Origin: Solirubrobacterales bacterium
GTDB lineage: Bacteria; Actinomycetota; Thermoleophilia; Solirubrobacterales; 70-9
NCBI GenBank assembly: GCA_030835185.1
Contig: JAUQWL010000117.1
Span: forward strand, 1 to 19,710
Length of the DNA: 19,710 nucleotides
Direction of reading: 5' to 3'
Part shown: positions 1 through 7,474 of the stretch, piece by piece
Position numbering within the stretch: position 1 is the stretch's first letter
Layout of the letters: each line of letters begins with the position of its first letter
Position numbers and translations under genes: made by a program
Notes under the pieces: model-generated
Database searches by the model: none
Told to the model about the DNA's origin: nothing
Seen by the model: the letters and a program-made list of their open reading frames with translations, nothing else

Positions 1-878
1 ATCGCAACATCCGCGAATCCGCTGACGGCGACCCCGAGCTGATGGCGCTCAGGGTGATGGAGATCGTTCGCGCCCGGGGCAAGATGCACAATCCCGACAC
101 CGACTCCGGTGGCGTCGCCCTCGGCACGGTCACTGCGGTCGGCGGGCGTTACACGGATCCGCCCGGAGTCGGCGACCGGATCGTCACCCTGGCCTCGCTC
201 ACCCTGACCCCGCTGAGAATCGACTCGGTGACCCACCTCGACCCGGACTCCGCCCAGATCGGGGTCAAGGGCACAGCCTATGTCTTCGACAGCGCGCCCT
301 GGGGCCCGCTGCCGGACGACCTGCCGGTGGAGGTCGCGCTCGAGGTCTACGACGTTTACGGTGCCGGCTCGCATGTGCGCAACCTCGCCCACGAGGGGGA
401 TACCGTCCTGGTGATGGGTGCCGGCCATGCCGGCAAACTGGCGATGGCGGCGGCACAGGAGACGGTGGCCGACGGAACCGTCGTCTGCATGGACGTCGAC
501 GAAGTCGCGGTGGCCCGGGCGATCCAGCTCGGTCTCTGCGATGTCGGCCTGGTGGTCGACCTGCGCGATCCGGTGGGCACGGTTGCGGCAATGGCCGAAG
601 CCGGGGTTTCGGCGGCCGACCTCACTGTGGTCGTGGTCAACGCCGGCGGTTGCGAACCGGCGGCGATCGTCGCCACGGCAACTGGCGGCACCGTGCTGTT
701 CTTCTCGATGGCGACCACGTTCCAGACCGCGGCGCTGACCGCCGACGGCATCGGCCGCGACATCCGCATGCTGGTCGGCTCCGGTTTCACTCCGGACGTC
801 GGTGCCTATTCGCTGGATCTGCTCCGGCGGACGCCGTCCCTCCAGCAGGCATTCGGCCTACAGGGGGTGAGGACTTGA
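1..878 (+). CDS. kdd: L-erythro-3,5-diaminohexanoate dehydrogenase, 5'-truncated by window edge
   Basis: Kdd oxidises and deaminates 3,5-diaminohexanoate, with NAD(P)+, to 3-keto-5-aminohexanoate in the lysine/beta-lysine degradation pathway; it should be cytoplasmic. The frame is open to the left edge: codons from base 3 read RNIRESADGDPEL before the first ATG at 42, and this joins smoothly to the family-typical GKMHNPDTDSGG segment. The true start therefore lies outside the window, and the ATG at 42 should not be used. A Rossmann dinucleotide-binding motif (VMGAGHAGK) is visible in the middle of the protein. The next gene but one is kce, whose product uses the product of Kdd, which strongly supports the assignment. 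The stop overlaps the TTG start of the following gene (TTGA, 875-878). Family recognition is by remembered sequence similarity, not by a search. Confidence 0.88.
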   Translation, partial: RNIRESADGDPELMALRVMEIVRARGKMHNPDTDSGGVALGTVTAVGGRYTDPPGVGDRIVTLASLTLTPLRIDSVTHLDPDSAQIGVKGTAYVFDSAPWGPLPDDLPVEVALEVYDVYGAGSHVRNLAHEGDTVLVMGAGHAGKLAMAAAQETVADGTVVCMDVDEVAVARAIQLGLCDVGLVVDLRDPVGTVAAMAEAGVSAADLTVVVVNAGGCEPAAIVATATGGTVLFFSMATTFQTAALTADGIGRDIRMLVGSGFTPDVGAYSLDLLRRTPSLQQAFGLQGVRT

Positions 879-1288
879 CCCCCGCGACCGGCTCGGCTGC
901 CGACTTCGCCGTCAACATGAGGTGGCGCGACATCGACGGACTCGGCCACGTCAACAATGCCGTCCTGCTGACCTACCTCGAGGAGGGTCGCGACCGCTTT
1001 CTGGAGGGTCTCGGCATGAACCGCAGCCAGTACGTCGTCGGGCGGTGCTCGGTCAACTTCAATCGCGAGCTGACCCTGGCCTCCGGCCCGGTGGCGTTCA
1101 GCGTCGAGGTCACCCGGATCGGCAACAAGAGCTTCGAAACGAAAGAGGTTCTGCGTGACATCAACGGCGAGACCGCGGTCGAGGCCGAGTTCGCCCTGGT
1201 CATGTGGGATGGCGCGAAGTCCGGATCGAGGCCGCTGACCCGGGCGGAACGGACCGCCTTCGAGCGGTCGGGAAGGAGTATCGGATGA
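875..1288 (+). CDS. Hotdog-fold acyl-CoA thioesterase (4HBT family)
   Basis: This is a 137-residue protein of the 4-hydroxybenzoyl-CoA thioesterase hotdog family, expected to hydrolyse an acyl-CoA in the cytoplasm. The N-terminal motif RDIDGLGHVNNA (residues 18-29) is the classic catalytic D-x-D-x-x-G-H-V-N-N block; Asp21 corresponds to the catalytic Asp of Pseudomonas 4HBT. The TTG at 875 is chosen because it overlaps the kdd stop as TTGA and has a purine-rich stretch (GGGGGTGAGG) just upstream. An ATG at 917 would remove residues preceding the catalytic block. It sits between kdd and kce, where 3-aminobutyryl-CoA is produced, so that CoA ester is a plausible substrate. The ammonia-lyase Kal is also a hotdog protein, but this sequence carries the thioesterase motif rather than a Kal-like one. 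Its stop overlaps the kce start (ATGA). Confidence 0.85.
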   Translation: MTPATGSAADFAVNMRWRDIDGLGHVNNAVLLTYLEEGRDRFLEGLGMNRSQYVVGRCSVNFNRELTLASGPVAFSVEVTRIGNKSFETKEVLRDINGETAVEAEFALVMWDGAKSGSRPLTRAERTAFERSGRSIG

Positions 1289-2115
1289 AGGCATGGGACA
1301 GCGATCCGGTGGTCCTGACCGTCGCCGTGACCGGGGCGGACGTCTTCCGGGACAACAACCCGAACATCCCGTATACGACCCGGGAGATCGCCGAGTCAGC
1401 GATCGAGTCAGCTGAGGCCGGAGCCAATATCGCCCATCTCCACGTGCGTGAGGACGACGGCACGCCCAGCGGCCGGCCGGAGCTCTTTCAGGAGGTGATC
1501 GAGAGAATCCGCCAGGACAGTGACATGATCACGATGGTTTCGACCGGCGGCAGCAACGACATGACCATCGAGGAACGGACCACCGGCCTCGACGCTTCGC
1601 CGGACATCTCCGGGGTCGAGTCGGGATCGATGAACTTCGGCGACGAGACCTTCATCACGGCACCGCCGGCGGGCCGGGGCATCGTCAAGCGTGCGCTCGA
1701 CTCCGGCATCGCACTCGAGGTCGAATGCTTCGACGTCGGTCACGTGGTCAGCGCGATCCGCTGGCTCGAGGACGGCACCCTCCCGGGACCGCTGCGGATC
1801 AACCTCGTCTTCGGCGTGCCGGGAGGCATCGATGCCTCGCCCGAGGCCCTGGACGCGATGCTGCGGCCGCTTCCGTCCGACGCCTTCTGGACGGTCACCT
1901 GTATCGGCCGTCACCACCGCCGGATGATGGCGCTCGCCCTGCTCAAGGGCGCCCCCGGGATCCGCACCGGACTCGAGGACGTGGCCTACATCAGCCGCGG
2001 TGTGCACGCGCCGTCGAACGCTGCCCTGGTCGAGGCCGCCTGCGATCTGACCCGCAGCCTCGGCCGCGAGGTCGCCGACCAGCAGACCGCGAAGGAGCTG
2101 CTCGGGCTTGTCTGA
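1285..2115 (+). CDS. kce: 3-keto-5-aminohexanoate cleavage enzyme (BKACE/DUF849)
   Basis: Kce condenses 3-keto-5-aminohexanoate with acetyl-CoA, giving acetoacetate and 3-aminobutyryl-CoA, in a zinc-dependent reaction. The 276-residue length fits the beta-keto-acid cleavage family. Residues equivalent to the zinc ligands of characterised Kce are present: His51 and His53 in AHLHVRED, and Glu231 in IRTGLED. Arg227, Asp232, Ser86 (VSTGG) and the EVE segment (145-147) also match. The residue at the position of Glu14 in the Cloacimonas enzyme is Asp19 here (VTGAD). The ATG at 1285 has a strong Shine-Dalgarno (GGAAGGAG, 1271-1278) and overlaps the upstream stop. The BKACE family acts on many beta-keto acids; the neighbouring kdd is the main reason to choose 3-keto-5-aminohexanoate. 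The final eight bases overlap the TetR gene. Confidence 0.9.
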   Translation: MKAWDSDPVVLTVAVTGADVFRDNNPNIPYTTREIAESAIESAEAGANIAHLHVREDDGTPSGRPELFQEVIERIRQDSDMITMVSTGGSNDMTIEERTTGLDASPDISGVESGSMNFGDETFITAPPAGRGIVKRALDSGIALEVECFDVGHVVSAIRWLEDGTLPGPLRINLVFGVPGGIDASPEALDAMLRPLPSDAFWTVTCIGRHHRRMMALALLKGAPGIRTGLEDVAYISRGVHAPSNAALVEAACDLTRSLGREVADQQTAKELLGLV

Positions 2116-2761
2116 GACTGCCGGCAAAGAGACGGTCCACCGCGGGGTCGAAACGAAGGATCTGATCGAGGAGGTCGCCGTCGACCTGTTCGCCCGCCGC
2201 GGCTACCATGCGACTTCGATGCGCTCCATCGCCGCCGCCGCGGGCATCCAGCCGGCGGCGATCTATCACTGGTTCCCGGCCAAGGAGTCGATTCTGGTCC
2301 AGCTCCAGAACGACTTCATGGAGCGGCTGACCGAGGCGGTCACTGCCGCCATGGCCAGGGTCGACAGCCCGGCGCAGAAGCTGGCCGCCGGGGTGCGCGA
2401 GCACGTCGTCTACCACGGCCTCCACACACGTGAGGCCTTCGTCACCGACAGTGAGATCCGTGCCCTCTCCGGCGCTGCCCGCGACGCCCTGCTCGCCAGC
2501 CGCGACACGTACCAGGAGATGTTCCGCTCACTGATCGCCGACGGCATGGATCGAGGCGAGCTGAGCACCTCCGAACCAGGTGTCGCGACCTACGCGATCC
2601 TGCTCCAATGCACCGGGGTCGCACTCTGGTACCAGCCCGGCGGGCCGCTCCCTCTCGCGAGGATCGCCGACCTTCACATCGAACTCGTCCTCGGCTCGCT
2701 GAAAGCCGACGACGCACTTGTCGCCGACGCGCTCGGCCTTACCGCGGGGAGGACCGCATGA
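2108..2761 (+). CDS. TetR/AcrR-family transcriptional regulator
   Basis: This 217-residue TetR-family protein is a DNA-binding dimer released by a small ligand. The N-terminal helix-turn-helix lies at about residues 38-57 (SMRSIAAAAGIQPAAIYHWF), with the usual F-x-x-x-G-Y-x-x-T-S-M lead-in. The C-terminal ligand domain is reminiscent of the KstR2-type acyl-CoA-responsive group, but that is an impression only. No ATG or GTG is available near the start; TTG at 2108 has AAGGAG at 2092-2097 and gives the expected length. The gene overlaps kce by eight bases and its stop overlaps the S66 gene start (ATGA), so it is embedded in the operon it may control. Its ligand could be a CoA ester from the Kdd/Kce route. 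Palindromes matching a TetR-type operator occur near 12870 and 12947, but nothing links them to this protein directly. Confidence 0.9.
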   Translation: MSETAGKETVHRGVETKDLIEEVAVDLFARRGYHATSMRSIAAAAGIQPAAIYHWFPAKESILVQLQNDFMERLTEAVTAAMARVDSPAQKLAAGVREHVVYHGLHTREAFVTDSEIRALSGAARDALLASRDTYQEMFRSLIADGMDRGELSTSEPGVATYAILLQCTGVALWYQPGGPLPLARIADLHIELVLGSLKADDALVADALGLTAGRTA

Positions 2762-3726
2762 GCAGGATCAAGCCGAAGGCGTTGCCCGAGAACGCCACGA
2801 TCGCCGTAGTGGCGCCGGCCAGTCCGCCCCAGACCCGGGCGGAGATCGAGCAGGCGAAGAACTACTTCGAGGCCCGTGGTCACAAGGTCATATTCGGTCC
2901 GAACCACCGCAAGGTCCACGGCTACCTCGCCGGCACCGACGCCGAGCGCGCGGCCGATCTCCAGTGGGCGCTGACCGAGCCCGGGATCGACATGGTCCAC
3001 ACCCTCTGCGGCGGCTACGGGTGCGCCCGGCTCTACGATCTGGTCGACTGGGACAACCTCGGTGATCCCAGGATCGTCTGTGGGTTCAGCGACATCACCG
3101 GACTCCACCTGGCCCTCGCCGCCAAGCCGGGATGGGTCACCTTTTACGGCCCCAATTTCCTGCGCTTCACCCGTCGCAAGGACGAATTGACCAAAGAGAC
3201 CGAGGAGTGGTTTCACCGTGCCTTCCAGCCGGAACCACTCGGCAAGGTCTTCGAGGATCCCGACGACCCCTACGTGCTGACCGTAGGCGAAGGCGTCGCC
3301 GAGGGAACCCTGGCCGGCGGCTGCCTGACCCTGGTCAGCGCCAGCATCGGCACCCCGGTCGAGGTGGATACCGACGGCAAGATCCTGATGGTCGAAGAAC
3401 TGAACACGGACCCGTACCTGGTCGACACGCTGCTCAACCACCTGGTCCGGGCCGGCAAGCTCGACAACGCTGCCGGTTTCGTCATGGGAACCGACGTGAA
3501 CCTGCGGCCGCAGACCCTTCCCGAGGGGCCGGAGTCGACGCTTTCGATTGAAGAAGTTCTGGACGAACTGATTGGACCGCTGGGAATACCGGCGATCGCG
3601 AACGTGCCCGTGGGGCACGGCAAGCACATGGCGACGATGCCGCTGGGAGCCCAAGTCCGGCTCGACGGTGCGGCGAAGACGCTCGAAGTGACCGAGGCGG
3701 CTGTCCAGCCGGCCGAACAGCAATGA
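2758..3726 (+). CDS. S66-family LD-carboxypeptidase
   Basis: Peptidase family S66 includes murein tetrapeptide LD-carboxypeptidase (LdcA), which removes terminal D-Ala from recycled cell-wall peptides, and MccF, which inactivates microcin C. The protein has 322 residues and no signal peptide, so it should be cytoplasmic. The catalytic triad is visible: Ser111 in the elbow GFSDIT, Glu213 in ILMVEELNTD and His287 in NVPVGHGKH, with spacing close to that of P. aeruginosa LdcA. The GGYGCAR segment (85-91) is also typical. ATG 2758 is preceded by GGGGAGGA and overlaps the tetR stop (ATGA). Between a regulator and a peptide importer, it probably acts on imported peptides. The sequence does not separate an LdcA-like from an MccF-like or another amidase role. 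Confidence 0.9.
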   Translation: MSRIKPKALPENATIAVVAPASPPQTRAEIEQAKNYFEARGHKVIFGPNHRKVHGYLAGTDAERAADLQWALTEPGIDMVHTLCGGYGCARLYDLVDWDNLGDPRIVCGFSDITGLHLALAAKPGWVTFYGPNFLRFTRRKDELTKETEEWFHRAFQPEPLGKVFEDPDDPYVLTVGEGVAEGTLAGGCLTLVSASIGTPVEVDTDGKILMVEELNTDPYLVDTLLNHLVRAGKLDNAAGFVMGTDVNLRPQTLPEGPESTLSIEEVLDELIGPLGIPAIANVPVGHGKHMATMPLGAQVRLDGAAKTLEVTEAAVQPAEQQ

Positions 3727-3737
3727 GGAGGATAGAG

Positions 3738-5570
3738 ATGGGTCTGACGGATAGAAGAAGCAAGCTTCCGGGGGCGGTCTTCGCCGTGCTGGCGCTGGCG
3801 ATGGCTTTCGCCATGCCGGCGATGGCCGGTACTACCGGTGAGTCCGGAGCGGCGGGGGACTCCGGCGACGACGTGCTGCGTATCGGATGGGCCCAGGATC
3901 CACAGACCCTCAACCCCTTCACCGGCCTCGATGAGGAGAGCTACACGGTCTGGGCGATCAACTGGGATCTGCTGGTCAACTTCTCGCCGGAGGACCTGTC
4001 GCCGTCGCCCGGCATCGCCGAGAGCTGGGAGGTCTCCGATGACCGCAAGACGGTCACCTTCAAGCTCGCGGACCGCAAGTGGTCCGACGGCGTGCCGATC
4101 ACCTCGGCCGACGTCAAGTGGTCGCTCGACACGCTGGGCAGCGAAGGCGAGCTGTTCGCCAGCTACACGAACAACGTCACTTCGATCACCACGCCGGATG
4201 ACAAGACCGTCGTGATCAAGACCAGCCGCCCCGACGCTCGCATCATCGGCGGTCTGCTGATCTACATCCTGCCGGAGCACATCTGGGGCGAGGTCCCGCT
4301 GGAAGAGCTGACCACCAGCTACCAGCCGGAGCTGCCGCTGGTCGGCAGCGGACCGTTCATCGTCACCGAGTTCGAGCGTGGCCGGATCATCCGCATGGAA
4401 CAGAACCCGGAGTTCGAACCGAAACCGAAGTTCAGCCAGGTCCAGTTCATAAAGTACGGAACCCAGGATGCCACCGAGCGGGCGCTCCAGCTCGGTGAGA
4501 TCGATCTCGTACCCGAGGTCCAGGCATCGACTTTCGAGCGACTCGGGGAGCAGGAGAACATCGCGACGATGGCCAGCCCGGCGCCGTCGTTCACCCAGCT
4601 CGCATTCAACCTCTGTCCGAAGAAGCTGTGTCCCGACGCCAGCTTCAACCCGGCGATCCAGGATGTGGCCGTGCGTCAGGCAATCGCTTACGCAGTCGAT
4701 CGCAACCGGATCAACGAGATCGCCAACCGCGGTACCTCGTTCGTGGCGAACGGATTCCTGCCGTCCTTCTACAAGGACTTCTACGAGGAGCCCGACAACA
4801 CGTACCCGTTCGATCCGGAAAAGGCCAACCAGATACTCGACGACGCCGGTTACACCCGTGAAGGTGACGGCATCCGCTCCAAGGACGGCAACGAGCTCTC
4901 GTTCGATCTCTACGTGCGCTCGGAGTCACCGACCAACATCCAGGCAGCCAAGCTCGTTTCGGAGATGGCCCGTGAGGTCGGCATCGAGTACAACGTCCAG
5001 GTGGTCAGCGTCGACAAGCTGACCGAGCTGACGATCCGTTCCAAGGACGGCAAGCCGGCGCCGGACTTCGACAGCTTCATCTGGGGCTGGGGCGGGGATG
5101 CTTACGACCCGAGCTTCCTGCTCAGCCTGATGACAACCGGAGAGGTCGGCGGTTCCTCGGACTCGTTCTACTCGAACCCGGAGTACGACAAGCTCTACGA
5201 GGAGCAGGCCGGCATATTCGACGTCGACCAGCGCCGTGAGGTGATCACCCGGATGGTCAACCTGCTGCAGGACGACGTCGCCTATCTGGTCCTGTCGGAG
5301 GATCCGAACCTGCAGGCGTACCGCACCGACAGGCTCGCCAACGTCGAGCCGATCTGCCCGCTGGAGACCGGCGACATCTTCTGCGAGCAGGCCGGCTATG
5401 AGCCGCTGCTTTCGATCGAGCCCGCCTCGGGCGCGTCATCGGATGACGGTGGAGGCGGATCTGGCGTGATCATCGCGATCATCGCGGTCGTCCTGATCGG
5501 CGGCGCCGGATTCTTCATCCTGCGCTCGCGCCGGCGCCGTGACGGCGAACCGATGGAAATGGAAGAGTGA
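3738..5570 (+). CDS. ABC peptide importer substrate-binding protein with C-terminal membrane anchor
   Basis: This family-5 extracellular binding protein (SBP_bac_5, DppA/OppA-like) captures a peptide or similar solute for the importer encoded next. The 610 residues start with a Sec signal peptide (basic GLTDRRSK, hydrophobic core, probable cleavage after AMPAMA near residue 30). The family motif region (GWAQDPQTLNPF...) follows. No lipobox cysteine is present. Instead the C-terminus has an Asp/Gly-rich linker, a hydrophobic helix at about 577-595 and a basic stop-transfer SRRRR, so it looks anchored at its C-terminal end. ATG 3738 is chosen because the GAGGAGG at 3725-3731 is ideally spaced; ATG 3723 overlaps the previous stop and would add five residues. 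The substrate cannot be read from sequence; dipeptides, oligopeptides, muropeptides and nickel complexes are all known for the family. Confidence 0.93.
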   Translation: MGLTDRRSKLPGAVFAVLALAMAFAMPAMAGTTGESGAAGDSGDDVLRIGWAQDPQTLNPFTGLDEESYTVWAINWDLLVNFSPEDLSPSPGIAESWEVSDDRKTVTFKLADRKWSDGVPITSADVKWSLDTLGSEGELFASYTNNVTSITTPDDKTVVIKTSRPDARIIGGLLIYILPEHIWGEVPLEELTTSYQPELPLVGSGPFIVTEFERGRIIRMEQNPEFEPKPKFSQVQFIKYGTQDATERALQLGEIDLVPEVQASTFERLGEQENIATMASPAPSFTQLAFNLCPKKLCPDASFNPAIQDVAVRQAIAYAVDRNRINEIANRGTSFVANGFLPSFYKDFYEEPDNTYPFDPEKANQILDDAGYTREGDGIRSKDGNELSFDLYVRSESPTNIQAAKLVSEMAREVGIEYNVQVVSVDKLTELTIRSKDGKPAPDFDSFIWGWGGDAYDPSFLLSLMTTGEVGGSSDSFYSNPEYDKLYEEQAGIFDVDQRREVITRMVNLLQDDVAYLVLSEDPNLQAYRTDRLANVEPICPLETGDIFCEQAGYEPLLSIEPASGASSDDGGGGSGVIIAIIAVVLIGGAGFFILRSRRRRDGEPMEMEE

Positions 5571-5572
5571 CA

Positions 5573-5592
5573 CCGGCGTGACGCCGGGTTTT
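5573..5592 (+). terminator. Stem-loop with T-run between binding-protein and permease genes (attenuator or mRNA-stabilising hairpin)
   Basis: A 6-bp perfect GC stem (CCGGCG, TGA loop, CGCCGG) begins two bases after the binding-protein stop and is followed by GTTTTG. It resembles a short intrinsic terminator. Partial termination or 3'-end protection here would leave more binding protein than permease, a common arrangement in ABC importer operons. The ribosome binding site of the next gene (GAAGAGAGG) follows directly. Confidence 0.5.
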
Positions 5593-5609
5593 GAAGAGAG
5601 GCCCGACGC

Positions 5610-6578
5610 ATGAGCGGGCGCTGGCTGGCCGGGAAGGTGGCAGCGGCGCTACTGACGCTGCTGTTCGTGATCCTGTTCAATTTCTTCCTGTTCAGGGTCA
5701 TGGGCGACCCGACCACCCAGCTTGCCCGCCTGCCCCGGTCAACCCCCGAGGAGATCGAGAAGCTCCAGGCCTCCTACGGCCTCGACAAGCCCCTGATAGG
5801 TCAGTTCACCGACTATGCGGGCGATACGGCGAGGTTCGACCTCGGCACCAGCCAGCGCTCCCGCCGGCCGGTCTGGGACGAGATCGTCGACGCGTTACCC
5901 TGGACGCTGATCCTGGTCGGCACGGGAACCCTGATCGCGACGCTGCTCGGGAGCTGGATGGGGGTGATTGCCGCAACGCGGCGCGGTCAAAAGACCGATG
6001 ACGGCCTGCTCGGCTTCAGCCTGTTCACATATGCCTCGCCCGAATACTGGATCGGCATAATCCTGATCCTGTTGTTCGCGGTCTGGATACCGATCCTGCC
6101 ATCGGGGCTTCAGGTGACTCCGGGGGTCGAGTTCAGCAGCGTCTTTGCCGAAGTTCTCGATGTGGCGGAACATCTGATCCTGCCGGCGACGGCTATGACC
6201 CTGATGCTGCTCGGACAGTACTTCCTGATCATGCGCTCCTCGATGGTCGATGTCCTGACCGAGGACTTCATCACGGTCAAGCGGGCCACCGGCCAGCGCT
6301 GGGACCGGGTCGTGCGCAAGCACGCCGTGCCGAATGCCCTGCTGCCGCTGGTCACGCTCTCGGCAATCCAGTTCGGCTCGGTCGTCGGTGGGGCGATCAC
6401 GATCGAGACCGTCTTCTCCTGGCCCGGCCTCGGTGAGCTCACCTTCACGGCGATCAACGACAAGGACTTTCCGGTACTCCAGGGCACCTTCCTGATCTTC
6501 TCCTTCGGTGTGATCCTGGCCAACCTGCTGGCCGACATCCTCTACTTCTATCTCGACCCGAGGGTGAAGGCGACATGA
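5610..6578 (+). CDS. dppB: Peptide ABC transporter permease, DppB-like
   Basis: Inner-membrane permease of the DppB/OppB family (binding-protein-dependent transport superfamily), 322 residues. The N-terminal helix near residues 8-30 is followed by the large external loop typical of this subunit (DPTTQLARLPRSTPEEIEKLQASYGLDKPL). About five further hydrophobic segments lie after residue 95. The EAA cytoplasmic loop that docks on the ATPases is recognisable as VKRATGQRWDRVVRKHAVPNALLPL. ATG 5610 is preceded by GAAGAGAGG at a good distance. The gene lies 39 bases after the binding-protein gene, behind a hairpin, and its stop overlaps the next gene (ATGA), consistent with translational coupling. 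The Dpp symbol reflects the family; the transported compound is not known. Confidence 0.94.
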   Translation: MSGRWLAGKVAAALLTLLFVILFNFFLFRVMGDPTTQLARLPRSTPEEIEKLQASYGLDKPLIGQFTDYAGDTARFDLGTSQRSRRPVWDEIVDALPWTLILVGTGTLIATLLGSWMGVIAATRRGQKTDDGLLGFSLFTYASPEYWIGIILILLFAVWIPILPSGLQVTPGVEFSSVFAEVLDVAEHLILPATAMTLMLLGQYFLIMRSSMVDVLTEDFITVKRATGQRWDRVVRKHAVPNALLPLVTLSAIQFGSVVGGAITIETVFSWPGLGELTFTAINDKDFPVLQGTFLIFSFGVILANLLADILYFYLDPRVKAT

Positions 6579-7474
6579 CCTGGTCCGGCGCTTTCTCACT
6601 GCTGGTCGGCAGCTGGCGCGGCCGTTTCGGTCTGGCGATAATCGGCCTGGCCGTGTTCGTCTCGATCTTCGGCACACTGCTCGCCCCGTACGACCCCGAG
6701 GCTTCCAGCCTTCAGGTGCTGCAGCCGCCCAGCTTCGATCACATCATGGGCACGACCGAGAGCGGAGCCGATGTCTTCTCCCAGATCCTGGTCGGGACCC
6801 GGGTGTCGGTGCTGGTCGGCTTCGCAGCCGCCTTCATCTCCGCCGTGCTCGGCTCGACGGTGGGCCTGGCCAGCGGCTACTACGGCGGCTGGACCGATCG
6901 CTTCCTCGACGCTCTCGAGAACTGGTTCCTGGTGATCCCGACGCTGCCGCTGATGATCGTCCTCGCCCGTCTGCTCGACCCCTCGCTGACCGTCCTGATC
7001 GCCGTCATCGGGCTTACGTCCTGGGCCGGCACCGGAAGGATCGTCAGAGCCCAGGTGCTGACCCTGAGGGAGCGGGCCTTCGTCGAGCGGGCCCGGGCGC
7101 TGGGGGCGGGGGATACCTACATCATCCGCAGGCACATCCTCCCGAATACGCTGCCGCTGATTTTCGCCAATACCGTGCTGATCATCGCCGTTGCGATCCT
7201 CTCCGAAGCGGCGCTCTCCTTCCTCGGCCTCGGTGATCCCACCCGGATCTCCTGGGGCACGATGCTGGAGAACGCATTCAACTCGGGCGCCCCGAGCGCC
7301 GGTGCCTGGTGGTACGTGATTCCTCCCGGCCTGGCGATCACGCTGCTGGTGCTGGCCGTCTCCCTGATCGGCTTTCTGTTCGAGGAGTTCATCAACCCCC
7401 GTCTCCAGAAGGACTCCGGCGAGCCTGCCGCGGCCGACGAACTCGCGATCCCGCTGGTCCAGAAGGAGTCATGA
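6575..7474 (+). CDS. dppC: Peptide ABC transporter permease, DppC-like
   Basis: Second membrane subunit of the importer, 299 residues, DppC/OppC family. It has the N-terminal first helix and short ectodomain segment ending in the characteristic MGTTESGADVFSQILVGTRVSVLVG block, which is diagnostic for this subunit. Multiple membrane helices follow, with the EAA loop RARALGAGDTYIIRRHILPNTLPLI and the late LGLGDPTRISWGTML motif. It should pair with the DppB-like protein to form the channel. ATG 6575 overlaps the dppB stop and the gene's own stop overlaps the dppD start (both ATGA), so the three genes are very likely translated from one message. Confidence 0.95.
   Translation: MTWSGAFSLLVGSWRGRFGLAIIGLAVFVSIFGTLLAPYDPEASSLQVLQPPSFDHIMGTTESGADVFSQILVGTRVSVLVGFAAAFISAVLGSTVGLASGYYGGWTDRFLDALENWFLVIPTLPLMIVLARLLDPSLTVLIAVIGLTSWAGTGRIVRAQVLTLRERAFVERARALGAGDTYIIRRHILPNTLPLIFANTVLIIAVAILSEAALSFLGLGDPTRISWGTMLENAFNSGAPSAGAWWYVIPPGLAITLLVLAVSLIGFLFEEFINPRLQKDSGEPAAADELAIPLVQKES

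Noticed and set aside
875..1288. Calling the hotdog gene kal (3-aminobutyryl-CoA ammonia-lyase)
   Set aside because: The N-terminal motif is that of 4HBT-type thioesterases; I could not match it to the Kal sequence pattern, so only the fold family is claimed.
1392..1412. Direct repeat CGAGTCAGC-N3-CGAGTCAGC in kce, resembling half of the etf operator
   Set aside because: It encodes ESAIESAE in a conserved helix of Kce and lacks the palindromic partner; similarity to the operator half-site is probably chance.
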